A model generated the notes under the pieces. That model was not told the origin of the DNA. It did no database searches and worked only from the letters and a program-made list of their open reading frames with translations. From Micromonospora ureilytica (lineage in GTDB: Bacteria > Actinomycetota > Actinomycetes > Mycobacteriales > Micromonosporaceae): a stretch of DNA of 64,000 bases. The stretch lies in NCBI RefSeq assembly GCF_015751765.1, contig NZ_JADOTX010000001.1, positions 620,001 through 684,000 on the forward strand, written 5' to 3'. Shown in pieces: positions 24,561-33,115 of this stretch. Positions within the stretch are counted from its first letter, which is position 1. Each line of letters begins with the position of its first letter. The position numbers and the translations under genes were made by a program.

Positions 24561-26387
24561 ATGCGTGTGGCTCTGGTACCTGTGGCGTTCCGCCGCGTCG
24601 CGGCCCTGCTGGTGATGCTTCTCGTGGCTGCCGGGATAGTCGTCGCCGACCCGCCGGAGCGGGCGCTCGCGTGGGACAACGGGGTGGCCGACACCCCGCC
24701 GATGGGGTGGAACAGCTACGACTCGTTCAACTGGAGCGTCACCGAGGCCGACGTCCGGGCCAACGCCGACTACATGGGCACCAACCTGCGGCAGTTCGGC
24801 TGGGAGTACGTGGTGATCGACTGGGCCTGGTACTACCCCGGTCGGCACAACAACAGCCCCAACCAGGACGCGAACCTGCAACCCCGGCTCCGGATGGACG
24901 CCAACGGGCGGCTGCTGCCGGACACCAGCCGGTTCCCGTCCGCCGCCGGTGACAACGGGTTCAAGCCCCTCGCTGACTACGTCCACGGGCAGGGGCTGAA
25001 GTTCGGCGTCCACCTGATGCGTGGCATTCCCCGCCAGGCGGTCGCCGACAACGTCCCGATCCTCGGCACCACCTGCCGCGCCAACCAGATCAACAACACC
25101 ACCACCGCGAACTGGCTCAACCTGATGTGGGGCCTGAACATGTCCAACCCCTGCGCGCAGACCTACCTGGACTCGATGTTCCAGCTGCTGGCCTCCTGGG
25201 GGGTCGACTACGTGAAGGTGGACGACATCGCCGCCCCGACGTACCGGCAGTCGGAGATCGAGGGGTACCGAACGGCCATCCAGCGGAGCGGCCGTCCGAT
25301 GGTGCTGAGCCTTTCACCCGGCCCGACCTCGGTGGCCAACGGCGCACACGTCCAGGCCAACGCGCACATGTGGCGGATCGTCAACGACCTGTGGGACAAC
25401 TGGTCGTCAGTGGACGCGCTCTTCGACCAACTGCGCAACTGGACCCCGTACCGCACCACCGGCGCCTGGCCCGACGCCGACATGATTCCGATCGGCCGGC
25501 TCTCCAAGTACGGGCCGGTCGGGTCGCCGCGCTACTCCAACCTGACCTCCGACGAGCAGCGGACCCTGATGTCACTCTGGGCGATCAACCGGGCGCCGCT
25601 GATGTGGGGCGGCAACCTGGTCGAGAACCGCGCCGCGGAGCTGGCCCTGATGACCAACGCCGCCGTCATCGGGGTCAACCAGAACAGCGCGAACAACCGT
25701 CAGCTCTACGGTGGCAGCCAGCAGGTGTGGGCCGCCGACGTGCCGGGCAGCAACGATCGGTACGTCGCACTGTTCAACCGCAACAGCAGCGCGGCGCAGG
25801 TGTCGGTGAACCTCGCCGACCTCGGGATCGGGGCGGCGGCCGTGACCGACCTGTGGTCCGGCGCGGCCCTCGGCACGGTGACCGGCACCCTCACCCGGTC
25901 GCTCCCCGCCCACGGGTCCGGGCTGTACCGGCTGGCCCCGGACACCACAGTGCCGGTGCCGACCACGTACACCCTCGCCGCGCGGCACAGCGGCAAGCTG
26001 CTGGACGTCTACAACAACGCCACCACCGACGGCGCCGAGATGGTGCAGTGGGCCGCGAACGGTCAGCCCAACCAGCGCTGGCGGTTCCAGGACGCGGGTG
26101 GGGGTTACCAGACGGTGGTCAGCGTGCACAGCGGCAAGTGCCTCGACGTCAGCGGCGGCGCGACCGCCACCGCCGACGGTGCCCGCGTGATCCAGTGGAG
26201 CTGCAACGGCGGCACCAACCAGCAGTGGCGCGTACAGGACCTCGGCACCGGGTACGTGCAGCTCGTCGCCCGGCACAGCGGCAAGTGCCTCGAGGTGCTC
26301 AACGCCGCCACCACCGACGGTGCCCGTCTCGCCCAGTGGACGTGCGGCACCGGCACCCACCAGCAGTGGCGGCGCACCCAGGCGTAG
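24561..26387 (+). CDS. Secreted alpha-galactosidase (GH27) with ricin-type lectin domain
   Basis: The ATG at 24561 follows GGGGAGG. A signal peptide covers about residues 1-37. The GH27 domain starts with TPPMGWNSYDSF. Its nucleophile is Asp221 in DYVKVDD and its acid/base is Asp305 in WPDADM; QRTLMSLWAINRAPLMWGGNL is the usual end of the barrel. A beta-sandwich follows, then a C-terminal RICIN/CBM13 trefoil (about residues 468-608) with three repeats of the form RHSGKLLDV...QW.....QQWR. The 608-residue enzyme should release alpha-galactose, or possibly beta-L-arabinopyranose, from plant polysaccharides outside the cell. Confidence 0.93.
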   Translation: MRVALVPVAFRRVAALLVMLLVAAGIVVADPPERALAWDNGVADTPPMGWNSYDSFNWSVTEADVRANADYMGTNLRQFGWEYVVIDWAWYYPGRHNNSPNQDANLQPRLRMDANGRLLPDTSRFPSAAGDNGFKPLADYVHGQGLKFGVHLMRGIPRQAVADNVPILGTTCRANQINNTTTANWLNLMWGLNMSNPCAQTYLDSMFQLLASWGVDYVKVDDIAAPTYRQSEIEGYRTAIQRSGRPMVLSLSPGPTSVANGAHVQANAHMWRIVNDLWDNWSSVDALFDQLRNWTPYRTTGAWPDADMIPIGRLSKYGPVGSPRYSNLTSDEQRTLMSLWAINRAPLMWGGNLVENRAAELALMTNAAVIGVNQNSANNRQLYGGSQQVWAADVPGSNDRYVALFNRNSSAAQVSVNLADLGIGAAAVTDLWSGAALGTVTGTLTRSLPAHGSGLYRLAPDTTVPVPTTYTLAARHSGKLLDVYNNATTDGAEMVQWAANGQPNQRWRFQDAGGGYQTVVSVHSGKCLDVSGGATATADGARVIQWSCNGGTNQQWRVQDLGTGYVQLVARHSGKCLEVLNAATTDGARLAQWTCGTGTHQQWRRTQA

Positions 26388-26408
26388 CCGCGCCGGTGGT
26401 GGGAGGGG

Positions 26409-27239
26409 CTAGAGGTCGCCGTTCAGTTGGTCGTAGGCGCGGTGGGCGGCGACCAGGGCGGGTCGGGCGCCGAAGGGCGCCTCGGCGGCCACCCGCTCCG
26501 GCGGGGCGCTGCCGGTGTGCCCGGCCCGGATCAGCCAGGCCAGCTTCGCCAGCTCCGCGTGCTGGGCCCGGACGAAGTCGACGTCCACCGGGTCGCCGTG
26601 GCCCGGGATGACCACCGTGCGCGCGGTGGTCAGACGCAGCAGGTCCGCGACCGCGTCCGGCCACTGCAAGGGGTACGAGTCCTCGAAGGCGGGCGGGCCG
26701 CTCTGCTCCACCAGGTCCCCGGCGACCAACACGTCGGCGTCCGGCACGTGCACCACCAGGTCGGCCTCGGTGTGCCCCCGCCCGGGGTGTCGCAGCAGCA
26801 CCCGTCGACCGCCCAGGTCGAGGACCGTTTCGACGTGCACGATGTGCGTCGGGGCGAGCAGCGGGGTGTCGGCCAGCTCGGCGGCGAGCGCCGGGTGCTC
26901 CGTGCGCAACTCCTCGTACGCCTCCCGGCGCAGCCGCTCCGGCTCCTCGCGCAGGGCGGCGGCGGCCAGTTCGTGCGCGTACACCGGACGGGGTGGGTCG
27001 CCGGCCAGGACGGCGTTGCCGAAGCAGTGGTCGTAGTGGTGGTGGGTGTTCACGAGCGTCAACGGACGGTCGGTGACCGCCCGGACGGCCGCGGCCAGCT
27101 CGGTGGCCTGAGCGGCCGACGAGAGCGTGTCCACCAGTAGCGCCTCGTCGTCGCCGACGACAAGTGTGACGTTGACCCGCAGCAGCGGCTCGGCCAGCAC
27201 GTGCACCCGGTCGGCGACCTCGACGAAGCCGGCGTTCAC
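26409..27239 (-). CDS. Metallo-beta-lactamase-fold hydrolase
   Basis: The 276-residue cytoplasmic protein has the zinc-binding motif NTHHHYDHCFGN (about residues 64-75), a later HPGRGHTEADLVVHVP and VAGDLVEQSG, and the final histidine in VIPGHGDPVD. These are the five metal-ligand blocks of the MBL fold. Family members hydrolyse lactams, thioesters or other esters; the substrate is not predictable here. Its start codon overlaps the stop of the upstream hotdog thioesterase gene by four bases, so the two are translated together. This makes a role in acyl-thioester breakdown plausible. Confidence 0.88.
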   Translation of the reverse strand: MNAGFVEVADRVHVLAEPLLRVNVTLVVGDDEALLVDTLSSAAQATELAAAVRAVTDRPLTLVNTHHHYDHCFGNAVLAGDPPRPVYAHELAAAALREEPERLRREAYEELRTEHPALAAELADTPLLAPTHIVHVETVLDLGGRRVLLRHPGRGHTEADLVVHVPDADVLVAGDLVEQSGPPAFEDSYPLQWPDAVADLLRLTTARTVVIPGHGDPVDVDFVRAQHAELAKLAWLIRAGHTGSAPPERVAAEAPFGARPALVAAHRAYDQLNGDL

Positions 27240-27640
27240 GACACCCGCCCGGCCCGCTCGACGAAGCGTCCCCGGTCGACCAGGATGCGGTCCACCCGGC
27301 CCCGGGCCACCGTCTGGTCGCCGTCGCTGACCGTGACCTCGAACGACAGCCGTCGACCGTCGACCGTCGCCAGCAGCGCCTGCGCGCGGACCGTCCGGCC
27401 GACCACTGTCGGCGCCAGGTGCTCCAACTCGACCCGGGTGCCCACTGTCGTCGAACCGGGCGGCATCCCGGTCGCCGTCGCCGCGACGGTGGCCGCCTCG
27501 GCCAGCGCCAGCACCCGCGGAGTGCCCAGCACCGGTACGTCCCCGGAACCGACCGCCTGGGCGGTGTCCGCGTCGGTGACCGTCAACTCGACCTGGGCGG
27601 TCAGACCCGGCGCGAAGGCCGGCTCGGGCTGCTCCTGCAT
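27236..27640 (-). CDS. Hotdog-fold thioesterase (FlK-like)
   Basis: The ATG at 27640 gives a 134-residue protein (MQEQPEPAFAPGLTA); the frame extends upstream only antisense to the PAP2 gene. The segment VPVLGTPRVLALAEAATVAA resembles the helix of the fluoroacetyl-CoA thioesterase family with its catalytic Thr and Glu. TTVGTRVELEHLAPTVVGRTV is the next conserved strand pair of this hotdog subfamily. The protein probably cleaves short acyl-CoA esters in the cytoplasm. It is translationally coupled (ATGA overlap) to the MBL-fold hydrolase. Confidence 0.85.
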   Translation of the reverse strand: MQEQPEPAFAPGLTAQVELTVTDADTAQAVGSGDVPVLGTPRVLALAEAATVAATATGMPPGSTTVGTRVELEHLAPTVVGRTVRAQALLATVDGRRLSFEVTVSDGDQTVARGRVDRILVDRGRFVERAGRVS

Positions 27641-27767
27641 GGTCGTCAGCCTAGGGGCTTGCTGGACGCGTCGAGCACGCGCCCGACGATCCGGGCGCAC
27701 CCGGCCCCGACGGCCAACGGGTGGTCCCCGTCGGTCGATGCCGTCCCCGTCGTTAACCTTGACCCCG

Positions 27768-28847
27768 ATGGCCGTCGTGACTGACCCCCAGCCCCCCGCC
27801 CGGACCGACCCGCCCGCGTCCCCGGACGGGGGTCGTCGGCGCGTCGTCGCCATGACCGTCTGGGCGGTCGCCTTCGTCGGCGCGTGGCTGGGCATCGGGC
27901 TGCCCACCGACCCGGCGTACGCCTTCGTCTGGATCTGGCTCGCGACCATCGCCTGGAACAGCGAACGGCCCTGGCGCAGTCACCTGCGCTTCGCCCGGGA
28001 CTGGGTGCCGGTGGTGCTGCTCTTCGTGGTGTACAACCTCTCGCGCGGGTTCGCCGACAACGGGGCCACGCCGCACGCCATGGAGCTGATCGTCGCCGAC
28101 CGGTTCATGTTCGGCTGGGCCACCGGCGGTGAGGTGCCCACCGTCTGGTTGCAGCAGCACCTCTACCGCCCGCAGGTGCACTGGTGGGACGTCGCGGCGA
28201 GCTGGGTGTACTTCTCGCACTTCGTGGTGGCGCTGACCGCCGCCGCGGTGCTCTGGCTGCGCGACCGGCACCGCTGGGCGGCGTACATGCGGCGCTGGGG
28301 TTTCCTCTGCGCGGCCGGTCTGGTCACCTACTTCATCTACCCGGCCGCCCCGCCCTGGTGGGCGGCGCAGAACGGCCTGCTCACCGAGGTCGCCCGGATC
28401 TCCACCCGGGGTTGGAAGGCGTTCGGCATGCACGGCGCCGGCAACGTCCTCAACGCCGGCCAGATCGCCTCCAACCCGGTCGCCGCGATGCCGTCGCTGC
28501 ACACCGCGTGGGCGCTGTTCGTGGTGCTGTTCTTCCTGACCGCCACCCGTCGTCGCTGGTGGCCACTGCTGCTCGCGTACCCGCTGGCGATGACCTTCAC
28601 CCTGGTCTACTCCGGCGAGCACTACGTGATCGACGTGCTGGTCGGCTGGGCGTACGTGGGGCTGACCTTCCTGGTGGTCGGTCTGGCCGAGCGCGGCTGG
28701 GCGGCCTGGCGAGCCCGCCACCCAAGCACCAAGACGCAACGCCCCACCAACCCCACCACCGACCCCACACCCGGCCACCCCGAGCCCCCAACAGCACGGG
28801 AACCAGACACCACCACCCCGCACCCCCCAATCCCCGCCGACCACTAA
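27768..28847 (+). CDS. PAP2-family membrane phosphatase
   Basis: The 359-residue protein has about six transmembrane helices. The last third carries the PAP2 phosphatase signature: NPVAAMPSLHTAWALF and YSGEHYVIDVLVGW, containing the two catalytic histidines. The usual first block (K......RP) is not clear, which is typical of the inositol-phosphorylceramide-synthase/AUR1-like subgroup common in actinobacteria. It probably removes phosphate from, or exchanges head groups on, a membrane lipid. The C-terminal tail of about 50 residues is a Pro/Thr-rich, low-complexity cytoplasmic extension. The start at 27768 faces the divergent thioesterase gene. Confidence 0.88.
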   Translation: MAVVTDPQPPARTDPPASPDGGRRRVVAMTVWAVAFVGAWLGIGLPTDPAYAFVWIWLATIAWNSERPWRSHLRFARDWVPVVLLFVVYNLSRGFADNGATPHAMELIVADRFMFGWATGGEVPTVWLQQHLYRPQVHWWDVAASWVYFSHFVVALTAAAVLWLRDRHRWAAYMRRWGFLCAAGLVTYFIYPAAPPWWAAQNGLLTEVARISTRGWKAFGMHGAGNVLNAGQIASNPVAAMPSLHTAWALFVVLFFLTATRRRWWPLLLAYPLAMTFTLVYSGEHYVIDVLVGWAYVGLTFLVVGLAERGWAAWRARHPSTKTQRPTNPTTDPTPGHPEPPTAREPDTTTPHPPIPADH

Positions 28848-28901
28848 CCCGGCCCCACCCCCAGTCCGGCCCAGCCCGGCCGGGCCCGCCCGGCCCAGCG
28901 G

Positions 28902-28958
28902 TGATCATGAAGTTATTGCCCCGACACGCCGCGCGGGAGGGCAATAACTTCATGATCA
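28902..28958. terminator. Bidirectional hairpin terminator (TGATCA type)
   Basis: A perfect 20-bp stem (28902-28921 with 28939-28958) surrounds a 17-base loop between the convergent PAP2 and PH-domain genes. The arm starts TGATCATGAAGTT, matching the hairpins at 20623 and 48848. Confidence 0.8.
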
Positions 28959-29019
28959 ACGCGGGAGGGCTGGGGGCGGGAGGCCGGGGAGGGGTGGGGC
29001 GGGGCGGGGTGGGAGCCGG

Positions 29020-30516
29020 TTAGGGTTGGGTTCGGGCGTTTTGGGCTCTTGTGGTCAGGTCGGCTGCCAGGGCCCAGGCCTCGGCCAGGTCGCGGTCCTG
29101 GGCGGTGGCGCCGGAGCCGCCCGCGGTGTCCACGTGCACGGTGGCCAACCCCAGACGGCGCTGGATGGGCCCCTGGACCACGCGCACGCTCTGGATCCGG
29201 GCGTACGGCACGATCACCAACTGCCGGGTGAGCCGGCCGGACCGGGTGGCGAACACCCGCTCGAACAGCCCCGCGCCGAACGCGGCACGGCCCAGGGGAT
29301 GCAGCCAACGGGTTCGGCGCGGCGGCGGGCTCAGCGTGAGCGCGTCGAGGCGTACCCCTGGGAGCACCTCGGCGACGATCATCGTCGCCGTCGGTAGGTC
29401 GCCGACCGGCAGCAGCCGGTCGGGCCGGTTGCGGTCGTCGGCCTCCGCTACGGAGTAACCGGCCACCTCCAGTCGCAGCCGCAGCCAGCCCTTCATCCGC
29501 CACAGCAACGGCCAGGTGGCCCGCACGGTCTGCACCCGTTCCAGCGGCACTGTCTGCGCCCGAGTCTCCAGCAGGCCGTTGTGTACGCGCAGCGTGCCGC
29601 CGTCGCGGGCCAGCCGGAAGTTCCAGTCGTCGAGGACCCGGCGGATCGGTTGCAGCAGCACACCCGCCATCGCGGTCAGGGTGCTCGCCACCGCGACGAA
29701 CGACCACGACCCGGCGGTGAGGAACTGCACCACAACGAAGGCCACACCGAGCGGGAGCAGGAACGCCTGCGGGGTGAGCAGTTGGCTGATCAGCAGGTTC
29801 TGGTTGCGTACCGCGTGCAGTGGCCGGCCCGGCACGGCCGCCGGCGGCGCCGTCGCACCCGGGGCCACCGGGGCCGCCGCGTCGCCGGGTGCGGGCAACT
29901 GCGCCACCCGCCCGGCCAGCGCCAGCAGACGCTCGCGCAGCACTGCCGCGTCGGCCACCCCGAGGTACGCCAGCGGCGCCTCGGTCTTGCCTCCGCCGAC
30001 CACCTCCAGGCGCAGCTCGGCCAGGCCGGTGAGCTGGGCGAGCAGGGGTCGGACCACCTCCACGGCCTGCAACCGTTCCAACGGGATGGCCCGGGTACGC
30101 CGCCAGAGCAGCCCTTCGTACACCCGTAGTTCCCGGCCCACGACGTGGTAGCCGGTGTTGTACCAGCTGATCACCGACAGCACTGTCGCGCCGAGCGCCA
30201 GCACCGCCACCATTGCGGCGAACCAGCCGAAGCCCACCCGGGACAGCGTCGACCAGGACAGCCCGGCGATCACCACGACCAGGGACTTGGCGCCGTGCAG
30301 CACCGGGCTGAGCGGATGCAGTCGCTGCCGGGGTTCGGCCTCGCCGCCGACCGGTGGTGCCGCCCACGGCGCGGGCGCTCCCGGCGGCACCGGCCCGGAC
30401 GGCACCGGCCCAGGCGGCACCGCGCCGGTAGGTGGCGTGCCGGCGGGCAGCACCGGACCCGGTGGTGTCGGGCCGGTGGGTGGCACGGTGCTCGGCTCGG
30501 CGGGCCCGTCGCTCAT
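29020..30516 (-). CDS. Membrane protein with bacterial PH domains (YdbT-like)
   Basis: This 498-residue protein begins with about 60 residues of Pro/Gly-rich disorder. Paired transmembrane helices follow (about residues 75-118), then a bacterial PH domain (TGYHVVGRELRVYEGLLWRRTRAIPLERLQAVEVV). A second helix pair and another PH-type block (GGTLRVHNGLLETRAQTVPLERVQTVR) come next, and a third near the C-terminus (LVIVPYARIQSVRVVQGP). This is the layout of the DUF304/bPH_2 YdbT family. In Bacillus, YdbS/YdbT pairs affect resistance to antimicrobial peptides. The shorter PH protein upstream is the likely partner. Confidence 0.88.
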   Translation of the reverse strand: MSDGPAEPSTVPPTGPTPPGPVLPAGTPPTGAVPPGPVPSGPVPPGAPAPWAAPPVGGEAEPRQRLHPLSPVLHGAKSLVVVIAGLSWSTLSRVGFGWFAAMVAVLALGATVLSVISWYNTGYHVVGRELRVYEGLLWRRTRAIPLERLQAVEVVRPLLAQLTGLAELRLEVVGGGKTEAPLAYLGVADAAVLRERLLALAGRVAQLPAPGDAAAPVAPGATAPPAAVPGRPLHAVRNQNLLISQLLTPQAFLLPLGVAFVVVQFLTAGSWSFVAVASTLTAMAGVLLQPIRRVLDDWNFRLARDGGTLRVHNGLLETRAQTVPLERVQTVRATWPLLWRMKGWLRLRLEVAGYSVAEADDRNRPDRLLPVGDLPTATMIVAEVLPGVRLDALTLSPPPRRTRWLHPLGRAAFGAGLFERVFATRSGRLTRQLVIVPYARIQSVRVVQGPIQRRLGLATVHVDTAGGSGATAQDRDLAEAWALAADLTTRAQNARTQP

Positions 30517-30556
30517 CGGAGCGGCCCTCGACGCGGTCGACGGCTGCCCGCGCGGG

Positions 30557-30746
30557 CGCTCACAGGGTCGCTTTTCGTTCGCGACTGCGGGGCTCGCAAC
30601 CCCGGCTCACTCCTCGCGCTCACAGGGTCGCTTTTCGTTCGCGACTGCGGGACTCGCAACCCCGGCTCACTCCTCGCGCTCACAGGGTCGCTTTTCGTTC
30701 GCGACTGCGGGGCTCGCAACCCCGGCTCACTCCTCGCGCTCACAGG
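30557..30746. repeat. 60-bp tandem repeat, about 3.2 copies
   Basis: Three copies of an exactly 60-bp unit and a partial fourth (GCGCTCACAGG...) lie head to tail, differing at only one or two bases. The unit length is a multiple of three and is open in at least one frame (translated SEPGLRAPQSRTKS...). The last unit covers the TGA stop of the PH-domain gene that ends at 30740. In each unit the minus strand holds GTGAGCGCGAGGAGTGAGC, which looks like a ribosome-binding site next to start/stop codons. Confidence 0.9.
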
Positions 30747-31540
30747 CCCTCCACCCGGTCCTCGCCGAGCGCGGTGAGTCGATCGCGCAGCCGGGACGCC
30801 TCCGCCGGACGCAGCCCGGGCACCCGGGCGTCGCTCGCCGCCGCGGCGGTGTGCAACTGCACGGTGGCCAGGTCGAAGGCGCGCTCCAACGGCCCGGCGC
30901 TCACGTCGACGAACTGCATCCGCGAGTACGGCACGATGGAGAGCCGGCGGACCAGCAGCCCGTGGCGGACCAGCAGGTCGTTCTCCCGCTCGGCGTATCC
31001 CCAGGCTCGGACCGCGCGGACGATCGCGAAGGCCCGCCACGCGCCGAGCACCAGTACGACGGCGACGGCGAGCCCGAACAGCCAGTGGCCGCTGAACGCC
31101 CAGCCGACCGCTGTCACCGCCAGCCCGATGGCGACCACGATCGCCAGCCGGATCAGCTCCACCCAGATCAGGTCGGTGGAGATCGGCTGCCAGGTGACCG
31201 TGTCCGGCCAGGGTTCCAGCGGGCCCCGACCACCCGGCGCGGCCGTCAACAAGGCGCCGGCGTCGGACCCCCCAGGGCCGGGGTCGGGCGGTAGGAGGCC
31301 GGGGGCCGGCAGGTCGGGTGCGCGCTGGTCGGCGGCGGGTGCCGGCCGGTGACCGGGCGGCAGCGCGCCCGGTGGCAGCGGCGCGGGCGTGGAGACGTCC
31401 GGCGCGGCGGGCTCCGGGCCGAGCGTGCCGGGGGCTGGGAACGCCCCGGGTGGCGGCTCGACGCCGGGTGGTGGGGTGGCCGGGGTGGGCGGCCAGGACG
31501 GGGAGGTGGGGCCGGGGGAAGCCGGAGGGTCGCCGCTCAC
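30740..31540 (-). CDS. Membrane protein with single bacterial PH domain (YdbS-like)
   Basis: The GTG start at 31540 overlaps the stop of the small gene upstream (GTGA). The 266-residue product begins with about 115 residues of Pro-rich disorder. Two transmembrane helices follow (about residues 128-172), then one bPH_2 domain (AERENDLLVRHGLLVRRLSIVPYSRMQFVDV), the YdbS architecture. Partner to the three-domain PH protein downstream. Its stop codon is formed inside the last unit of the 60-bp repeat, and 223 bases separate it from the next gene, more than expected for such a pair. The repeat may have been inserted between them. Confidence 0.85.
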   Translation of the reverse strand: MSGDPPASPGPTSPSWPPTPATPPPGVEPPPGAFPAPGTLGPEPAAPDVSTPAPLPPGALPPGHRPAPAADQRAPDLPAPGLLPPDPGPGGSDAGALLTAAPGGRGPLEPWPDTVTWQPISTDLIWVELIRLAIVVAIGLAVTAVGWAFSGHWLFGLAVAVVLVLGAWRAFAIVRAVRAWGYAERENDLLVRHGLLVRRLSIVPYSRMQFVDVSAGPLERAFDLATVQLHTAAAASDARVPGLRPAEASRLRDRLTALGEDRVEGL

Positions 31541-31779
31541 AGGTCGAGCGTAGGCGATCCGGGCACCGGAGTGACGGCACGCAGGAAGCCTCGAGCGTCC
31601 AGGAAGTCACCGAGGCTGCCCCGGTGCTCGGCGCAGGCCAACCAGGTCTTGCGCCGATCGGCGTCGTGCAGGCGGGGATTGTTCCACTCCAGCACCCAGA
31701 CGGCGGCAGACCGGCAGCCCCGGGCCGAACAGACCAGGGCCTCGTCGGCTAGAGAGTCGGCGGGAGAGGGGATGCTCAT
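31537..31779 (-). CDS. Small cysteine-containing protein, unknown function
   Basis: The 80-residue product starts at the ATG at 31779. It has three cysteines and a histidine in a pattern (VCSARGCRSAAVWVLEWNN, then WLACAEHRGSLGDFL) that could hold a zinc ion. The WEWNNP-type core looks conserved, not random. Its stop overlaps the start of the YdbS-like gene, so it leads this operon. The function is unknown; database entries for similar actinobacterial proteins use misleading names. Confidence 0.7.
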   Translation of the reverse strand: MSIPSPADSLADEALVCSARGCRSAAVWVLEWNNPRLHDADRRKTWLACAEHRGSLGDFLDARGFLRAVTPVPGSPTLDL

Positions 31780-32017
31780 CCCGGCCAGTCTAGGGCGGCG
31801 GGACGGAGAGTTTGAGCGCCGGGCGACCACGGGGGGAGCCGCCCGGCGACGGGGTGAATCGTACACGCGGCGGGCGGGTCCGTGCACTCCCGTGATGCGC
31901 GATTCGGCTGCTGGGGACGGCGCGGTCAAAATCGGCTTCTCCCCACCTCGACACTCAGCAAGGCGTGCGAGTCTTGATACCGCACGAGCCGCGACCGACA
32001 AACGCTGTGGAGGACCG

Positions 32018-33115
32018 GTGGCCCAGCCGACCATGCCCGACGCCCCGACGCCGAACGGAGCGGCACCTGCGCCGGTGACCACACCCGCGCAGGACGCCAC
32101 CCTGCTGGAGAAGGGCCTGTTCGAGATCAAACGCGTGATCGTCGGGCAGGACCGAATGGTGGAGCGGATGTTCGTCGCGCTGCTCGCCCGCGGTCACTGC
32201 CTGATCGAGGGCGTGCCCGGGGTGGCCAAGACGCTGGCGGTGGAGACCCTCGCCAAGGTCGTCGGCGGGTCCTTCGCCCGGGTGCAGTTCACCCCGGATC
32301 TGGTGCCGGCCGACATCATGGGCACCCGGATCTACCGGCAGTCGAGCGAGAAGTTCGACGTCGAGCTGGGCCCGGTGTTCGTCAACTTCCTGCTCGCCGA
32401 CGAGATCAACCGGGCGCCGGCGAAGGTGCAGTCCGCGCTGCTGGAGGTGATGAGCGAGCGGCAGGTGTCGATCGGCGGGGAGAGTCACCGGGTGCCCGAC
32501 CCGTTCCTGGTGATGGCCACCCAGAACCCGATCGAGCAGGAGGGCGTCTACCCGCTGCCGGAGGCGCAGCGGGACCGGTTCCTCATGAAGATCGTGGTGG
32601 GCTACCCGACCGACGCGGAGGAACGGGAGATCGTCTACCGGATGGGCGTGGCCGCGCCCGAGCCGACCGCGGTGTTCGACACCCCGGAGCTGATCGCCCT
32701 GCAACGCAAGGCGGACCAGGTCTTCGTCCACAACGCCCTGGTCGACTACGCGGTCCGGTTGGTGCTGGCCACCCGCGCCCCGGCCGAGCACGGCATGCCC
32801 GACGTCGCGCAACTGATCCAGTACGGGGCCAGCCCGCGCGCCTCGCTGGGTCTGGTCCGGGCGACCCGCGCCCTGGCGCTGCTGCGCGGGCGTGACTACG
32901 CGCTGCCGCAGGACGTGCAGGACATCGCCCCGGACATCCTGCGGCACCGGTTGGTGCTCAGCTACGACGCGCTCGCCGACGACGTACCCGCCGACCACAT
33001 CGTGCAGCGGGTGATGTCGACGATCCCGCTCCCGGCGGTCGCGCCCCGGCAGCAGGCCACCCCGCCGTCGATCGCGCCGCCGCCGGGCGCTGGCTGGCCC
33101 GGGCAGCGCCCGTGA
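32018..33115 (+). CDS. moxR: MoxR-type AAA+ ATPase
   Basis: The GTG at 32018 follows GTGGAGGACC. After a 25-residue Pro/Ala tail, the 365-residue protein has the MoxR AAA core: Walker A GVPGVAKT (residues 66-73), Walker B LLADEINRAP, sensor 1 ATQNPIEQEG and the YPLPEAQRDRF arginine-finger region. MoxR ATPases remodel or insert cofactors into partner proteins, generally together with DUF58 and VWA proteins. Here those two follow with GTGA and ATGA overlaps, forming a tight three-gene operon. The order matches M. tuberculosis Rv1479-Rv1480-Rv1481. Confidence 0.95.
   Translation: MAQPTMPDAPTPNGAAPAPVTTPAQDATLLEKGLFEIKRVIVGQDRMVERMFVALLARGHCLIEGVPGVAKTLAVETLAKVVGGSFARVQFTPDLVPADIMGTRIYRQSSEKFDVELGPVFVNFLLADEINRAPAKVQSALLEVMSERQVSIGGESHRVPDPFLVMATQNPIEQEGVYPLPEAQRDRFLMKIVVGYPTDAEEREIVYRMGVAAPEPTAVFDTPELIALQRKADQVFVHNALVDYAVRLVLATRAPAEHGMPDVAQLIQYGASPRASLGLVRATRALALLRGRDYALPQDVQDIAPDILRHRLVLSYDALADDVPADHIVQRVMSTIPLPAVAPRQQATPPSIAPPPGAGWPGQRP

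Noticed and set aside
30557..30746. 60-bp repeats as a possible CRISPR array
   Set aside because: The units are directly adjacent with no unique spacers, and the repeat is far longer than CRISPR repeats.
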